The translations under genes and the position numbers were made by a program. 64,000 nt of DNA from Paraburkholderia gardini (lineage in GTDB: Bacteria > Pseudomonadota > Gammaproteobacteria > Burkholderiales > Burkholderiaceae): NCBI RefSeq assembly GCF_907164575.1, contig NZ_CAJQYY010000003.1, positions 62,001 to 126,000 of the forward strand. Direction: 5' to 3'. The notes below the pieces were generated by a model. The model searched no databases, had not been told where the DNA came from, and saw only the letters and a list, made by a program, of their open reading frames with translations. Positions 18,198-27,350 of the stretch are shown here, piece after piece (the first letter of the stretch is position 1; each line of letters opens with the position of its first letter).

Positions 18198-20579
18198 TTA
18201 GCCGCGCCGGTCCGCGCCCGCCGCACCGGCAGCGCGTACAGCGTTGATGGCCTTGAGAATCTCCTCGCTCGTCGCGGGTGCGTTGAGCGGCGGATTGACC
18301 TTGTAGTCGCCGACGCTCGCCACCGCGTCGCGGATCGCGAAGAACACCGAGAACGGCAGCAGGAGCGGCGGCTCGCCGACCGCCTTCGAGCGATGAATGC
18401 TGTCCTCCGCGTTGCGGTTCTTGAACAGGTTCACGCGGAAGTCCGGCGGCGTATCGTTCACGGTCGGGATCTTGTACGTGGAAGGCGCGTGCGTCATCAG
18501 CTTGCCGCCCGCGTTCCACCACAGTTCCTCGGTGGTGAGCCAGCCCATGCCCTGGATAAAGCCGCCCTCGACCTGCCCGACGTCGAGCGCCGGATTGAGC
18601 GATGCGCCCACGTCGTGCAGCGCATCGGCGCGCAGCACACGCATTTCGCCCGTCAACGTATCGATCACGACTTCCGACACCGCCGCGCCATACGAGTAGT
18701 AATAGAACGGCCGGCCCTGCAGCTTCGCCTGATCCCAGTAGAGCTTCGGCGTCGCGTAGAAACCGTCGGACCACAACTGCACGCGGGCCACATACGCCTT
18801 CGAGATCACCTCTTCGAACGGCACGACCGTCCCGCCGACGAGCACGCTGTCGTTCGCGAACCGCACGTTCGCGGCGCTCACCTCGCCCGCGCCGAACTTC
18901 TCCGCGGCGAACACGGCGAGGCGCTCGCGCAGCTGACGCGCGGCGTCCTGCGCGGCCTTGCCGTTCAGGTCGGAACCCGTGGAAGCCGCCGTCGCCGACG
19001 TATTCGCCACCTTGCTCGTATCGGTCGCGGTCACGCGCACGCGTTCGAACGGAATGCCGAGTTCGTGCGCGACGACCTGCGCGACCTTCGTGTTGAGGCC
19101 CTGACCCATTTCCGTACCGCCGTGATTCACGAGCACCGAACCGTCGGTATAGATATGGACGAGCGCGCCGGCCTGGTTGAAGTGCGTCACGTTGAACGCG
19201 ATGCCGAATTTCACCGGCGTGAGCGCCAGCCCCTTCTTCAGGATCGTGTTGTTCGCGTTGAACGCGCGGATCGATTCGCGTCGCGCGCGATAGTCGCTCG
19301 TTTCCTCGAGCTCGTCGATGAGTTCGTGGATGACGTTGTCTTCGACCGTCTGGCCGTACGGCGTCAGGTTGCGTTCGGTCTTGCCGTACAGGTTGCGGCG
19401 GCGCACGTCGAGCGAATCGAGGCCCGTCGAGCGCGCGACGTCGTCGATGATGTACTCGATCGCGAACGCGCCTTGCGGGCCGCCAAAACCGCGGAACGCC
19501 GTGTTCGACTGCGTGTTCGTCTTGCCGCACTGCCCCGCGATCGAAACGTCCGGCAGCCAGTACGCGTTGTCGAAGTGGCACACCGCGCGCGTCATCACCG
19601 GGCCGGACAGGTCGGCGGAGAAACCGCAGCGCGACGTCATGTCGACCGAGACGCCGTCGATCACGCCCGCGTCGTCGTAGCCCACTTCGTACGTGTAGTG
19701 GAAATCGTGGCGCTTGCCGGTGACCATCATGTCGTCGTCGCGGTCCGGACGCAGCTTCACCGGACACAGCAGCTTCCACGCGGCGAGCGCCGCGCAGCAC
19801 GCGAAGAGACCCGATTGCGATTCCTTGCCGCCGAAGCCGCCGCCCATCCGCCGGCATTCGATCAGCACGTTGTGCGAATGCACGCCGAGCACATGTGCGA
19901 CCAGATGCTGCATTTCGCTCGGGTGCTGCGTCGAGCACCACACATGCATGCCGTCGTCGTCCTTCGGCACCGCGTACGAGATCTGGCCTTCCAGATAGAA
20001 CTGCTCCTGGCCGCCGAGCGTCATCTCGCCCGCTTCGCGATGCGGCGCGCGCGCGATCTTGCCGCCGGCGTCGCCGCGCGCGAGCTTCATCGGCGGCAGC
20101 ACGTACGACTGCGCGGCGCGCGCCTGCTGCGCCGTCAGGATCGCGGGCAGTTCCTCGTAGACGACCTGCGCGCGACGCGCCGCGAGCCGCGCAGTTTCGT
20201 GCGACGTGGCGACGACGATGAACATCGGCTGGCCGACGTATTGCACGACGCCATCCGCGAGCACCGGATCGTCGTGGATGATCGGGCCGCAATCGTTCGT
20301 GCCGGGAATGTCGTCGGCGGTGAAGACCGCGACGACGCCGGGCGTCGCGCGCACCGCGTCGAACGACATCGACACGATTTTCGCGTGCGCCTTCGCCGAC
20401 AGACCGAGCGCCGCGTGCAGCGTGCCGGCGACGACCGGAATGTCATCGGTGTAAGTGGCGCGGCCGCTCACGTGCAGATGCGCGGATTCGTGCGGACGCG
20501 ATACGTGGACCTGCGTGAAATCGGCGAGATCCTCGCGCGCCTGGGCGTCTTTCAGGAACGGTTCAGCTTGCTGGTTCAT
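18198..20579 (-). CDS. xdhB: Xanthine dehydrogenase molybdenum-binding subunit
   Basis: Large subunit of 793 residues, normal for bacterial XdhB. It oxidises hypoxanthine and xanthine to urate at a molybdopterin centre in the cytoplasm. SGRATYTDDIPVVAGTLHAALG starts the a/b hammerhead domain (about 37-60). RRMGGGFGGKESQ is the conserved molybdopterin contact and RGFGGPQG another. VEGGFIQGMGWLTTEEL near the C terminus holds the catalytic glutamate region. Start ATG 20579 has GGAG nine bases upstream. It lies 25 bases after xdhA and 11 bases before the shortened xdhC. Confidence 0.95.
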   Translation of the reverse strand: MNQQAEPFLKDAQAREDLADFTQVHVSRPHESAHLHVSGRATYTDDIPVVAGTLHAALGLSAKAHAKIVSMSFDAVRATPGVVAVFTADDIPGTNDCGPIIHDDPVLADGVVQYVGQPMFIVVATSHETARLAARRAQVVYEELPAILTAQQARAAQSYVLPPMKLARGDAGGKIARAPHREAGEMTLGGQEQFYLEGQISYAVPKDDDGMHVWCSTQHPSEMQHLVAHVLGVHSHNVLIECRRMGGGFGGKESQSGLFACCAALAAWKLLCPVKLRPDRDDDMMVTGKRHDFHYTYEVGYDDAGVIDGVSVDMTSRCGFSADLSGPVMTRAVCHFDNAYWLPDVSIAGQCGKTNTQSNTAFRGFGGPQGAFAIEYIIDDVARSTGLDSLDVRRRNLYGKTERNLTPYGQTVEDNVIHELIDELEETSDYRARRESIRAFNANNTILKKGLALTPVKFGIAFNVTHFNQAGALVHIYTDGSVLVNHGGTEMGQGLNTKVAQVVAHELGIPFERVRVTATDTSKVANTSATAASTGSDLNGKAAQDAARQLRERLAVFAAEKFGAGEVSAANVRFANDSVLVGGTVVPFEEVISKAYVARVQLWSDGFYATPKLYWDQAKLQGRPFYYYSYGAAVSEVVIDTLTGEMRVLRADALHDVGASLNPALDVGQVEGGFIQGMGWLTTEELWWNAGGKLMTHAPSTYKIPTVNDTPPDFRVNLFKNRNAEDSIHRSKAVGEPPLLLPFSVFFAIRDAVASVGDYKVNPPLNAPATSEEILKAINAVRAAGAAGADRRG

Positions 20580-20604
20580 TTGTATGTTCTCCGTTTCCTG
20601 TTCT

Positions 20605-22116
20605 TTACGCGCCTGCGGCTTCAACTGCGCGGACGTCCAGCGCTTCTTTCGGCAGCGGATCGTGCGGACGCGTTTCCAGCCAGAAGCGATACAGCGTGTT
20701 TTTCGCCGCTTCGAGACGGTAGCCGTCGGTGGCACGCATGTCCGAGAGCGGCGCGTAGTCCTTGCCGAGCGCGAGCATCGCGCCCTGCGCGGTCGCTTCG
20801 TGCCAGACGGCGTCGTTCAGGACCGCTTCGGCATGCGTCGCGCGCTTCGGCGTCGCGGCCATGCCGCCGAACGCGATGCGCGGCTCGCGCACGGTCTCGC
20901 CATCGGCGATGAACGAGAATGCCGCGCACACGGCGGAAATATCCGAGTCGAAGCGCTTCGAAATCTTGTACGTGCGGAATTGCAGGTTCGCGCGGCGGCC
21001 GGTGCGCGCCGGCACCTTCAGGCCGACGACGAACTCGTGCTCCGCCATGTCCTTCTTCTGATACGCGAGGTACAGGTCTTCGAGCGGCAATTCACGCTCG
21101 ACGTCATTGCCGCGCAGCACGACGCGCGCGCCGAGTGCGATCAGGCCCGGCATCGAGTCGCCGATCGGCGAGCCGTTCGCGATGTTGCCGCCGAGCGTGC
21201 CCGCGTTGCGGATCGGCAGCGACGCGAAACGCTTCCACATTTCCGTCAGCTCCGGATAGTGCGTGGCGAGTTCGGCGTACGCGCGCTCGACCGTCACGCC
21301 CGCGCCGATGCTGATCCAGTCGGCGGATGTTTCGATGTGCTGGAGCGCCTCGATCTGCCCGACGTAGACAATATTGCCGAGATCGCGCATCAGCTTCGTG
21401 ACCCACAGGCCGATGTCCGTGCTGCCCGCGAGAATGCGCGTCGCCGGTTGCGCGGCTTTGATCGCGGCGAGCGCCTCGAGCGTGCGCGGCGCGTCGAACT
21501 GCTGGCCGGCGTGTTCATAGTGGAACGTGTCGGTGCGCTGGAGCGTCGCCAGCGTGCGAGAGAGCGCCGCGATGTCGACCGGCGCTTTCGGCGGCGGCGC
21601 GTCGAACATGCGCACTGCCGCGTCGACGATCGGACGATAGCCCGTGCAGCGGCACAGGTTGCCCGTCAGCGCGTTGCTGATATCCGTGCGCGACGGCACG
21701 GTTTTGTTCGCGCAGGAATGCTCGTGACCGTGCTTTTCGTACAGCGACCACATCGACATCACGAAGCCAGGCGTGCAGAAACCGCACTGCGAGCCGTGAC
21801 AGTCGACCATCGCCTGCTGCACCGGATGCAGCGATCCGTCCGGCTGACGCAGATCCTCGACGGTGAAAAGCGCCCGGCCGTCGAGCGTCGGCAGGAACTG
21901 GATGCACGCGTTGACCGACTTGAAGTTGACGCCGCCCGCTTCATCGCGCTCGCCGATCACGACCGTGCACGCCCCGCAATCGCCTTCGGCGCAGCCTTCC
22001 TTGGTACCCGTGCAGTGCGCATCTTCGCGCAGGTATTGCAGGACGGTGCGGGTGACGGGCGCGTCGCTGACTTCGCGAATCGCGTTGCGGTGATAAAAGC
22101 GGATCGGCTGGCTCAT
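20605..22116 (-). CDS. xdhA: Xanthine dehydrogenase FAD/iron-sulfur subunit
   Basis: Small subunit of 503 residues. The N-terminal plant-type 2Fe-2S domain has CTGTKEGCAEGDCGAC (about 35-50). The second helical 2Fe-2S domain has CGFCTPGFVMS and CRCTGYRPI (about 98-150). The FAD domain follows (about 195-360), with ILAGSTDIG and NAGTLGGNIANGSPIGDSMP (shown in parts: AGTLGGNIANGSPIGD). It passes electrons from molybdenum to NAD+. ATG 22116 is preferred because GGAAGAG is upstream; longer in-frame starts add unrelated residues. It is the first gene of xdhABC. Confidence 0.95.
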   Translation of the reverse strand: MSQPIRFYHRNAIREVSDAPVTRTVLQYLREDAHCTGTKEGCAEGDCGACTVVIGERDEAGGVNFKSVNACIQFLPTLDGRALFTVEDLRQPDGSLHPVQQAMVDCHGSQCGFCTPGFVMSMWSLYEKHGHEHSCANKTVPSRTDISNALTGNLCRCTGYRPIVDAAVRMFDAPPPKAPVDIAALSRTLATLQRTDTFHYEHAGQQFDAPRTLEALAAIKAAQPATRILAGSTDIGLWVTKLMRDLGNIVYVGQIEALQHIETSADWISIGAGVTVERAYAELATHYPELTEMWKRFASLPIRNAGTLGGNIANGSPIGDSMPGLIALGARVVLRGNDVERELPLEDLYLAYQKKDMAEHEFVVGLKVPARTGRRANLQFRTYKISKRFDSDISAVCAAFSFIADGETVREPRIAFGGMAATPKRATHAEAVLNDAVWHEATAQGAMLALGKDYAPLSDMRATDGYRLEAAKNTLYRFWLETRPHDPLPKEALDVRAVEAAGA

Positions 22117-22502
22117 GTCTCTTCCTTGTTTCTCTGCGTCCGTGGGGACGGTCATGCAGTTGATGTCTCGAAAACTAACATCATCAATAGTCGCAACCCA
22201 TAGCGGCGATCGCATGCGGGGCATATCGTTGCTGCGATAAATCGGGCAGGGATTTACCCCATGGACGTATATTGAACTGTCCGTTTTGGCATGTTTTTTA
22301 GATTAATACCGTTTACGTACAAGTCGCGTTCGAAGAGGCGAAGGTGCGCAGCGCTGGATTTCGATGAAACTGGCTACCTGATCTGATCTTTTCTCATTTG
22401 GCACCGTTTTTGAATAGCGGAAAATATTAAGCAAGTCCTGCAGAACGTCCCATTCCATGGGAAAATCACGCCCTTCTGCCGTTTTCAATTCTCGTTTTCC
22501 CC
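22117..22502. other. Divergent promoter region of xdhABC and the MFS transporter
   Basis: About 385 bases, AT-richer than the neighbours (notably 22155-22200 and 22270-22440). It probably holds both promoters. I see no convincing coding sequence and no long perfect palindrome. Confidence 0.4.
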
Positions 22503-23714
22503 ATGTCAGCCGACTCTGTCTCATCCCGCAGTGAATTTGCGACCACGCTCCAGATCATTCCGGTCGTCTTTTTTACGTTTCTTTGCTACCTGACGATCGG
22601 CATACCGCTTGCCGTGCTGCCGGGTTACGTCCACGACAACCTCGGTTACAGCGCGATCCTCGCGGGTCTTGCGATCAGCGTGCAGTATTTCGCGACGCTC
22701 GCCTCGCGCCCCATCGCCGGCCGCTCGGCCGATACGCTCGGGCCGAAGAAGACTGTCACCATCGGCTTGATCGGTTGCGGTGCGAGCGGCGTGCTGCTGC
22801 TCGCGGCCGTGCTGTGCGGCCGCTGGCCGGCGCTCAGCCTGGGGTTGCTCGTGATCAGCCGCCTCACGCTGGGTTTCGGCGAAAGCCTGTGCGGCACGGG
22901 TGCGATTTTGTGGGGCATCGGGCGTATCGGCACCGCGAACAACGCGCGCGTGATTTCGTGGAATGGCATTGCGACATACGGCGCGCTCGCGATCGGCGCG
23001 CCGCTTGGCGTGGCGATCGTGCATACGGTCGGATTCGAGGCGCTCGGTTTTGTCGTGATCGCGCTGGCGGCGCTCGGCGTCTATCTGGCCCGGCCGATCG
23101 CGCCGGTGCCCGTCGTGCACGGCGAACGCATGTCGTACCGCAGCGTGTTCACGCGCGTGCTGCCGCACGGCATTGGGCTCGCGCTCGGGTCGGCGGGTTT
23201 TGGTTCGATCGCCACGTTCATCACGCTCTTTTACGCGGCGCGCCACTGGCCGAACGCGGCGCTTTCGCTGACCGTGTTCGGCACGCTGTTCGTCGGTTCG
23301 CGTCTGCTGTTTGCGAACACGATCCGCACGTACGGCGGTTTTCGCGTGGCGATTGCATCGTTCGCGTTCGAGTGCGTCGGGCTGCTGATGTTGTGGCTTG
23401 CGCCCGAACCGCATTTCGCGCTGGCCGGCGCCGCGCTCACCGGCTTCGGTTTCGCGCTCGTGTTTCCGGCGCTGGGCGTCGAGGCGGTCGCGCTCGTGCC
23501 ACCGGCGAGTCGCGGTGCGGCGCTTTCCGCATATTCGGTATTTCTGGATCTGTCGCTGGGGATTACCGGGCCGCTCGCGGGTTATATCGCGGGGGAGTTC
23601 GGGTATGCATCGGTGTTTCTGTTTGCCGCGGTTGCTTCGGCTGCGGCGGTCGTACTTTCGATGATGCTGTATTTGCGGCACGCGCGCGTGTCGGGCACGC
23701 AGGCCGCGCTGTGA
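22503..23714 (+). CDS. MFS transporter, YhhS-like
   Basis: Major facilitator permease of 403 residues with twelve predicted helices. [28 protein letters not shown] opens the protein (in parts: [25 protein letters not shown]). The loop motif [13 protein letters not shown] between helices 2 and 3 is the MFS motif A. YhhS-type proteins are drug- or metabolite-export carriers without a firm substrate. The gene stands alone, divergent from xdhA and followed by a bidirectional terminator shared with the aminotransferase gene. A role in purine export is possible but only suggested by position. Confidence 0.87.
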   Translation: MSADSVSSRSEFATTLQIIPVVFFTFLCYLTIGIPLAVLPGYVHDNLGYSAILAGLAISVQYFATLASRPIAGRSADTLGPKKTVTIGLIGCGASGVLLLAAVLCGRWPALSLGLLVISRLTLGFGESLCGTGAILWGIGRIGTANNARVISWNGIATYGALAIGAPLGVAIVHTVGFEALGFVVIALAALGVYLARPIAPVPVVHGERMSYRSVFTRVLPHGIGLALGSAGFGSIATFITLFYAARHWPNAALSLTVFGTLFVGSRLLFANTIRTYGGFRVAIASFAFECVGLLMLWLAPEPHFALAGAALTGFGFALVFPALGVEAVALVPPASRGAALSAYSVFLDLSLGITGPLAGYIAGEFGYASVFLFAAVASAAAVVLSMMLYLRHARVSGTQAAL

Positions 23715-23755
23715 ATCCGCCGTGAGTCTTCAGGCGTTGCAGTCGAGCGCCTGAC

Positions 23756-23793
23756 AAAACGCCCGTGCTGAACTAATCAGCACGGGCGTTTTT
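23756..23793. terminator. Bidirectional rho-independent terminator
   Basis: AAAACGCCCGTGCTG, the loop AACTAAT, then CAGCACGGGCGTTTTT: 12 or more pairs with T-run on the plus strand and A-run (T-run on the minus strand) on the other side. It ends both the MFS gene and the aminotransferase gene. Confidence 0.9.
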
Positions 23794-23797
23794 GCAT

Positions 23798-25018
23798 TTA
23801 CGCCGCGCGGGCGGCGCTGCGCGACCCGTTCGACAGAGACTTTTCCAGTGCGGCGACACCGGCTGGCAGATCGATCGCGACACCGAGATCGACCATGGTG
23901 CGACCTAGCGCGTGCAGCGTGCGGAAAAGATTGTGTTCACGGCACTGCTCGCCCATCTGTCCGATGCGCACGATCGGCAGGCCGAACGAGCCCGAGATTT
24001 CGACCTGATGATGATGCGAGATGTGACCGCAGATATCGCCGGGACTCAGGCCTTTCGGCACCTCGATACCCACGACCGAATTCAGGCGGCACGCCGGCGG
24101 CGCATAGAGTGTGAGGCCCATCGACGCGACGCCTTCCTGCAGCGCGACCGAGCATTTCAGGTGACGGGCGAAGCGTTTTTCGAGCGTTTCCGCGCAGACG
24201 AGCCGCAGCGCCTCATGAAGCGCGAGCACACCGGAGACGGGGGCCGTGTAGTGATACCCCGCGTTATGCCAGAAGTTTTCCGCGAGCGAGGCGTCGAGAC
24301 ACCAGTGCGCGTTCGGTTGCGTACGCGCCTTGACGCGGGCCCATGCTGCATCCGAGAACGCGATCAGCGACACACCGGGAATAGACGACAGGCCTTTCTG
24401 ACCACCGGTGATGACCGCATCGATTCCCCACGCGTCCATTTCGAGCGGCATGGTGCTGAGCGTACAGACCGCATCGACGATGACGAGTGCGCCGGCGGCT
24501 TTCGCGAGTGCCGCGATGTCTTTGAGGTGATGATTCCAGATCGTGTTGGACGTTTCGCCTTGCACGATCGTGACGATTTCGGGGCGTTCACGACGAATGG
24601 CATCCGCGACCTGTTCGAGGCTGGCGACTTCGCCGTCGGGGACATCGAGCGTGGACACGTGGGCACTGACACGGCGTCCCATTTCCGCCATGCGTTCGCT
24701 GAAGAAGCCGTTCTTGATGGCGAGCACGCGGGTGCCGTTCCACGCGAGATTGGAGATTGCCATTTCCATGGCGGCCGATCCTGGGCCTGCGACGCCGAGC
24801 ACCCATTTCGAGTTGGTCTGGAAGACATAACGGGCCATGGTTTTGACCTGGCCGATGACCTTGACCATCGTGGCGCCGAGATGATTGATGACGATCGTAT
24901 TCGCCTTGGCGACGGCGGCCGGAATCGGGACTGGGCCGGCGCCCATCATCAGGAGGGGCTCTTCGGGAAGGATTGCGTCGAGGGACTCGACAGTGGGGCA
25001 AGGGATGAGGGTCGACAT
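23798..25018 (-). CDS. Alanine-glyoxylate/serine-pyruvate-type aminotransferase
   Basis: Fold-type I PLP aminotransferase of 406 residues. MMGAGPVPIPAAV at the N terminus replaces the usual GPGP motif. VIVDAVCTLSTMPLEMDAWG holds the aspartate that binds the PLP nitrogen. ITGGQKGLSSIPG carries the Schiff-base lysine (about residue 209). It probably moves an amino group between alanine, serine or a related donor and glyoxylate or pyruvate. It follows aspD after about 515 bases with a repeat element, so co-transcription is doubtful. Use of AspT/AspD-derived alanine is an inference. Confidence 0.85.
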   Translation of the reverse strand: MSTLIPCPTVESLDAILPEEPLLMMGAGPVPIPAAVAKANTIVINHLGATMVKVIGQVKTMARYVFQTNSKWVLGVAGPGSAAMEMAISNLAWNGTRVLAIKNGFFSERMAEMGRRVSAHVSTLDVPDGEVASLEQVADAIRRERPEIVTIVQGETSNTIWNHHLKDIAALAKAAGALVIVDAVCTLSTMPLEMDAWGIDAVITGGQKGLSSIPGVSLIAFSDAAWARVKARTQPNAHWCLDASLAENFWHNAGYHYTAPVSGVLALHEALRLVCAETLEKRFARHLKCSVALQEGVASMGLTLYAPPACRLNSVVGIEVPKGLSPGDICGHISHHHQVEISGSFGLPIVRIGQMGEQCREHNLFRTLHALGRTMVDLGVAIDLPAGVAALEKSLSNGSRSAARAA

Positions 25019-25532
25019 TCTGTTCTCTGGCGTTCGGCGGATGCTTGCTGCTTGCGGTTTAATGCTGCGACGGATTTTTGATCATTCACGGTTATGGGGC
25101 TTTGCGCAAGGGGTTCATTGGTTTTGTTGCGAGAGAGCGCTGTCCTTAAGTGAATCCGCGAAGGGCGACGAGCATCGGAGGCAAAGGCCATACCGCCAGG
25201 CCGCTATGCCGCGAGGCCGTGCGGCCTCACGGCAAGGCGCGTAGCGCCAGGCCGGTGAATGACTGCTGTGCCAGAGGCGATGCTGCGCGGGAGACCAGAT
25301 CGTGCGCGGACCAGCGCGGTTTGAAGTGCGGGGGCGACACCTCATGGATTGCCATTCCCCGGGGATGACACACCAGGAAAAGGTGAGTTTTCGGAGCGCC
25401 TTTCTTTTGCCTACTTTTCTTTGGCAAGGCGCCCCGAAGGAAGTCCCCTTGGGGGACAAAGAAAAGTAGGTGCCGCCCCGCACAGGGGCAACGCCAATAG
25501 ACCACCACCAATACAGGGAAAGGCCAAAAAAA
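25019..25532. other. Intergenic region between aspD and the aminotransferase gene
   Basis: About 515 bases with no supported gene. The part 25176-25262 is a GC-rich stretch full of short inverted repeats (GCCGCGAGGCC and GGCCTCACGGC). The part 25401-25500 is a palindromic dispersed-repeat-like element described separately. Confidence 0.45.
25401..25500. repeat. REP-like palindromic intergenic element
   Basis: Inverted arms CCTACTTTTCTTT (25410-25422) and AAAGAAAAGTAGG (25458-25470) flank GTCCCC-TTG-GGGAC (25443-25457). A second stem, GCCCC-GCACA-GGGGC, follows at about 25475-25489. From memory, sequences of this kind (TACTTTTCTTT with GCCGCCCCGCACAGGGGC) are widespread between genes in Paraburkholderia and Burkholderia; I could not run a search. 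No transposase is linked to it. Confidence 0.65.
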
Positions 25533-27185
25533 CTACTTAACCTTACCCTTATCCAGCTTCTTCCCGGTAGCGGAATTAAACCTCTCGACATACTCTTCGA
25601 TAAGCTTCCGCATAGCGCGACCAATAGCCCGATAATCGGACTCATTGAGATTAGCAAGAGAAACCCGACCAGACGGATGGGCGGTCCCGAACCCGAGCCC
25701 CGGCAGCAACACAACCCTTGCATCGGCGGCGAGCCGGAACAACAGTTCCTGCGGCTCGGTATTCTTGAAGAGCCACTCAACAAACTCCTTCCCGAACGCC
25801 CGCTCGCCGAGAAACGCCATATCGAGAATCGTGTAGTAGTCGACCTGATTCTCGTCCTCGTCCGGGAACGAAATCCCGACCTCTTCAAAGAGCGCTTTCT
25901 TGCGGCTGCGAATCAGCCGCTTGAGTGCGTTCTTGTACGCATCTGGCGTATCCATCAACGAGAAGAGCGAGAACAGAACCATCTGCACCTGCTGCGGCGT
26001 CGACAGTCCGGCCGTGTGATTCAGCGCCACTGTCCGGCTGTCCGCAACCAGCCGGTCGATGAACTTCAGCTTGTCCGGCTCTGTCGTGATCGACTCATAG
26101 CGGTGATGCAGTTCCTTCTTCGCCTCTTTCGGCAACTCGCCGATCAGCCTGTCGAGCACGTTGTCGCGATGCGTCGCGATCGTGCCGAGCCGCCAGCCCG
26201 TCGCGCCAAAATACTTCGAGTACGAGTACACCAGAATCGTGTTCTTCGGCGCCAGCGCAAACAGCGAAACGAAGTTGTCGGCGAATGTGCCGTACACGTC
26301 GTCGGTCAGCAGGATCAGGTCCGGGCGTTCCTTGACGATATCCGCGATGTATTCGAGGCTCTCATCGTTGATCCGCACCGAAGGTGGATTGCTCGGATTC
26401 ACGAGAAAGAACGCCTTCACCTTCGGGTCGCGCAGCTTGTCGAGTTCCTTCTTCGAGTACTGCCAGTTGTTCTCGACGGCCGCGTTCAGATTCACCACGT
26501 TCAGCTGGTAATCGTTCAGCCGCGGAATCTCGATGTACGGCGTGAAGATCGGCATGCCGAGCGCGATCGTGTCGCCTGCCTTGATCAGGTGATTCTCGCG
26601 CATCGTGTTGAAGATGTACGTCATCGCCGCGGTGCCGCCTTCCACCGCGAAGATGTCGAATTCACCGACGAACGGATGGTCGCCGATCATCTCGCGGCGC
26701 AGATACTGTCCGACGATGATCTCCGACAGCTTCAGCATCCGGTCAGGCACCGGATAGTTCGACGCGAGAATGCCTTCGCACATTTCATACAGGAAGTCAC
26801 CCGCGCTCAGGCCGAGCTGGTCGCGCACATACGACACGGCGCCGGCCAGAAACGCAACGCCCGGCACGCCCCTGTTCTCCCGCACGAAGAGCTCGAAACG
26901 CTCCGTCAGCCCTTCCCGCTTCGGAAAACCGCCGACGCCCTCCGGCATATACGCAAACGAGCGTTCCGATTCGCGCATCGCAAAGAGACCGAGCTGCCAG
27001 AAGCCATGACGCGGAATCGTCGCGAGAAAATTCGGATTGCCACGGCCTGCATTCAGCATCGCCGCGTTGGCCGGGCGCGCGACCGCGCCGCCGCCGGCGG
27101 CCTTGATCAGTTCATCCTTCAGCTCGAACGGGCTGAGTGCAGCGAGACTGGCCTTGTCGCCATTACCGCCTTTACTTTTTGCCAT
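25533..27185 (-). CDS. aspD: Aspartate 4-decarboxylase (bifunctional aspartate aminotransferase)
   Basis: PLP enzyme of 550 residues that converts L-aspartate to L-alanine and CO2; the size is right for the class-I AsdA family and about 150 residues longer than plain aspartate aminotransferases. FLVNPSNPPSVRINDESL, LILLTDDVYGTF and VYSYSKYFGATGWRLG (the last carries the PLP lysine) are the core aminotransferase motifs. LNAGRGNPNFLATIPRHGF is typical of the decarboxylase subfamily. GGAG stands before ATG 27185. Two AspT antiporter genes are directly upstream on the same strand, fitting the aspartate-alanine proton-motive cycle. Confidence 0.93.
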   Translation of the reverse strand: MAKSKGGNGDKASLAALSPFELKDELIKAAGGGAVARPANAAMLNAGRGNPNFLATIPRHGFWQLGLFAMRESERSFAYMPEGVGGFPKREGLTERFELFVRENRGVPGVAFLAGAVSYVRDQLGLSAGDFLYEMCEGILASNYPVPDRMLKLSEIIVGQYLRREMIGDHPFVGEFDIFAVEGGTAAMTYIFNTMRENHLIKAGDTIALGMPIFTPYIEIPRLNDYQLNVVNLNAAVENNWQYSKKELDKLRDPKVKAFFLVNPSNPPSVRINDESLEYIADIVKERPDLILLTDDVYGTFADNFVSLFALAPKNTILVYSYSKYFGATGWRLGTIATHRDNVLDRLIGELPKEAKKELHHRYESITTEPDKLKFIDRLVADSRTVALNHTAGLSTPQQVQMVLFSLFSLMDTPDAYKNALKRLIRSRKKALFEEVGISFPDEDENQVDYYTILDMAFLGERAFGKEFVEWLFKNTEPQELLFRLAADARVVLLPGLGFGTAHPSGRVSLANLNESDYRAIGRAMRKLIEEYVERFNSATGKKLDKGKVK

Positions 27186-27350
27186 GATGCGTTCTCCGTT
27201 GGACCAGATGTAAAACGCCGGGGTTGTGCCCAGTTCCGGGCGCCGCAGGCGCATGAGAGAAGACGAAGCTGAGTGCCGCCATGCGTCTCATCCGGGTTCA
27301 GGTTCGTCGCGATGTGATATCGGTGCATCCATCAGCACGCTGAAAAGCCG

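Noticed and set aside
17892..20912. Plus-strand frame of over 1000 codons opposite xdhB and xdhC
   Set aside because: Shadow of highly GC-biased xdh genes; no domain and no ribosome-binding site.
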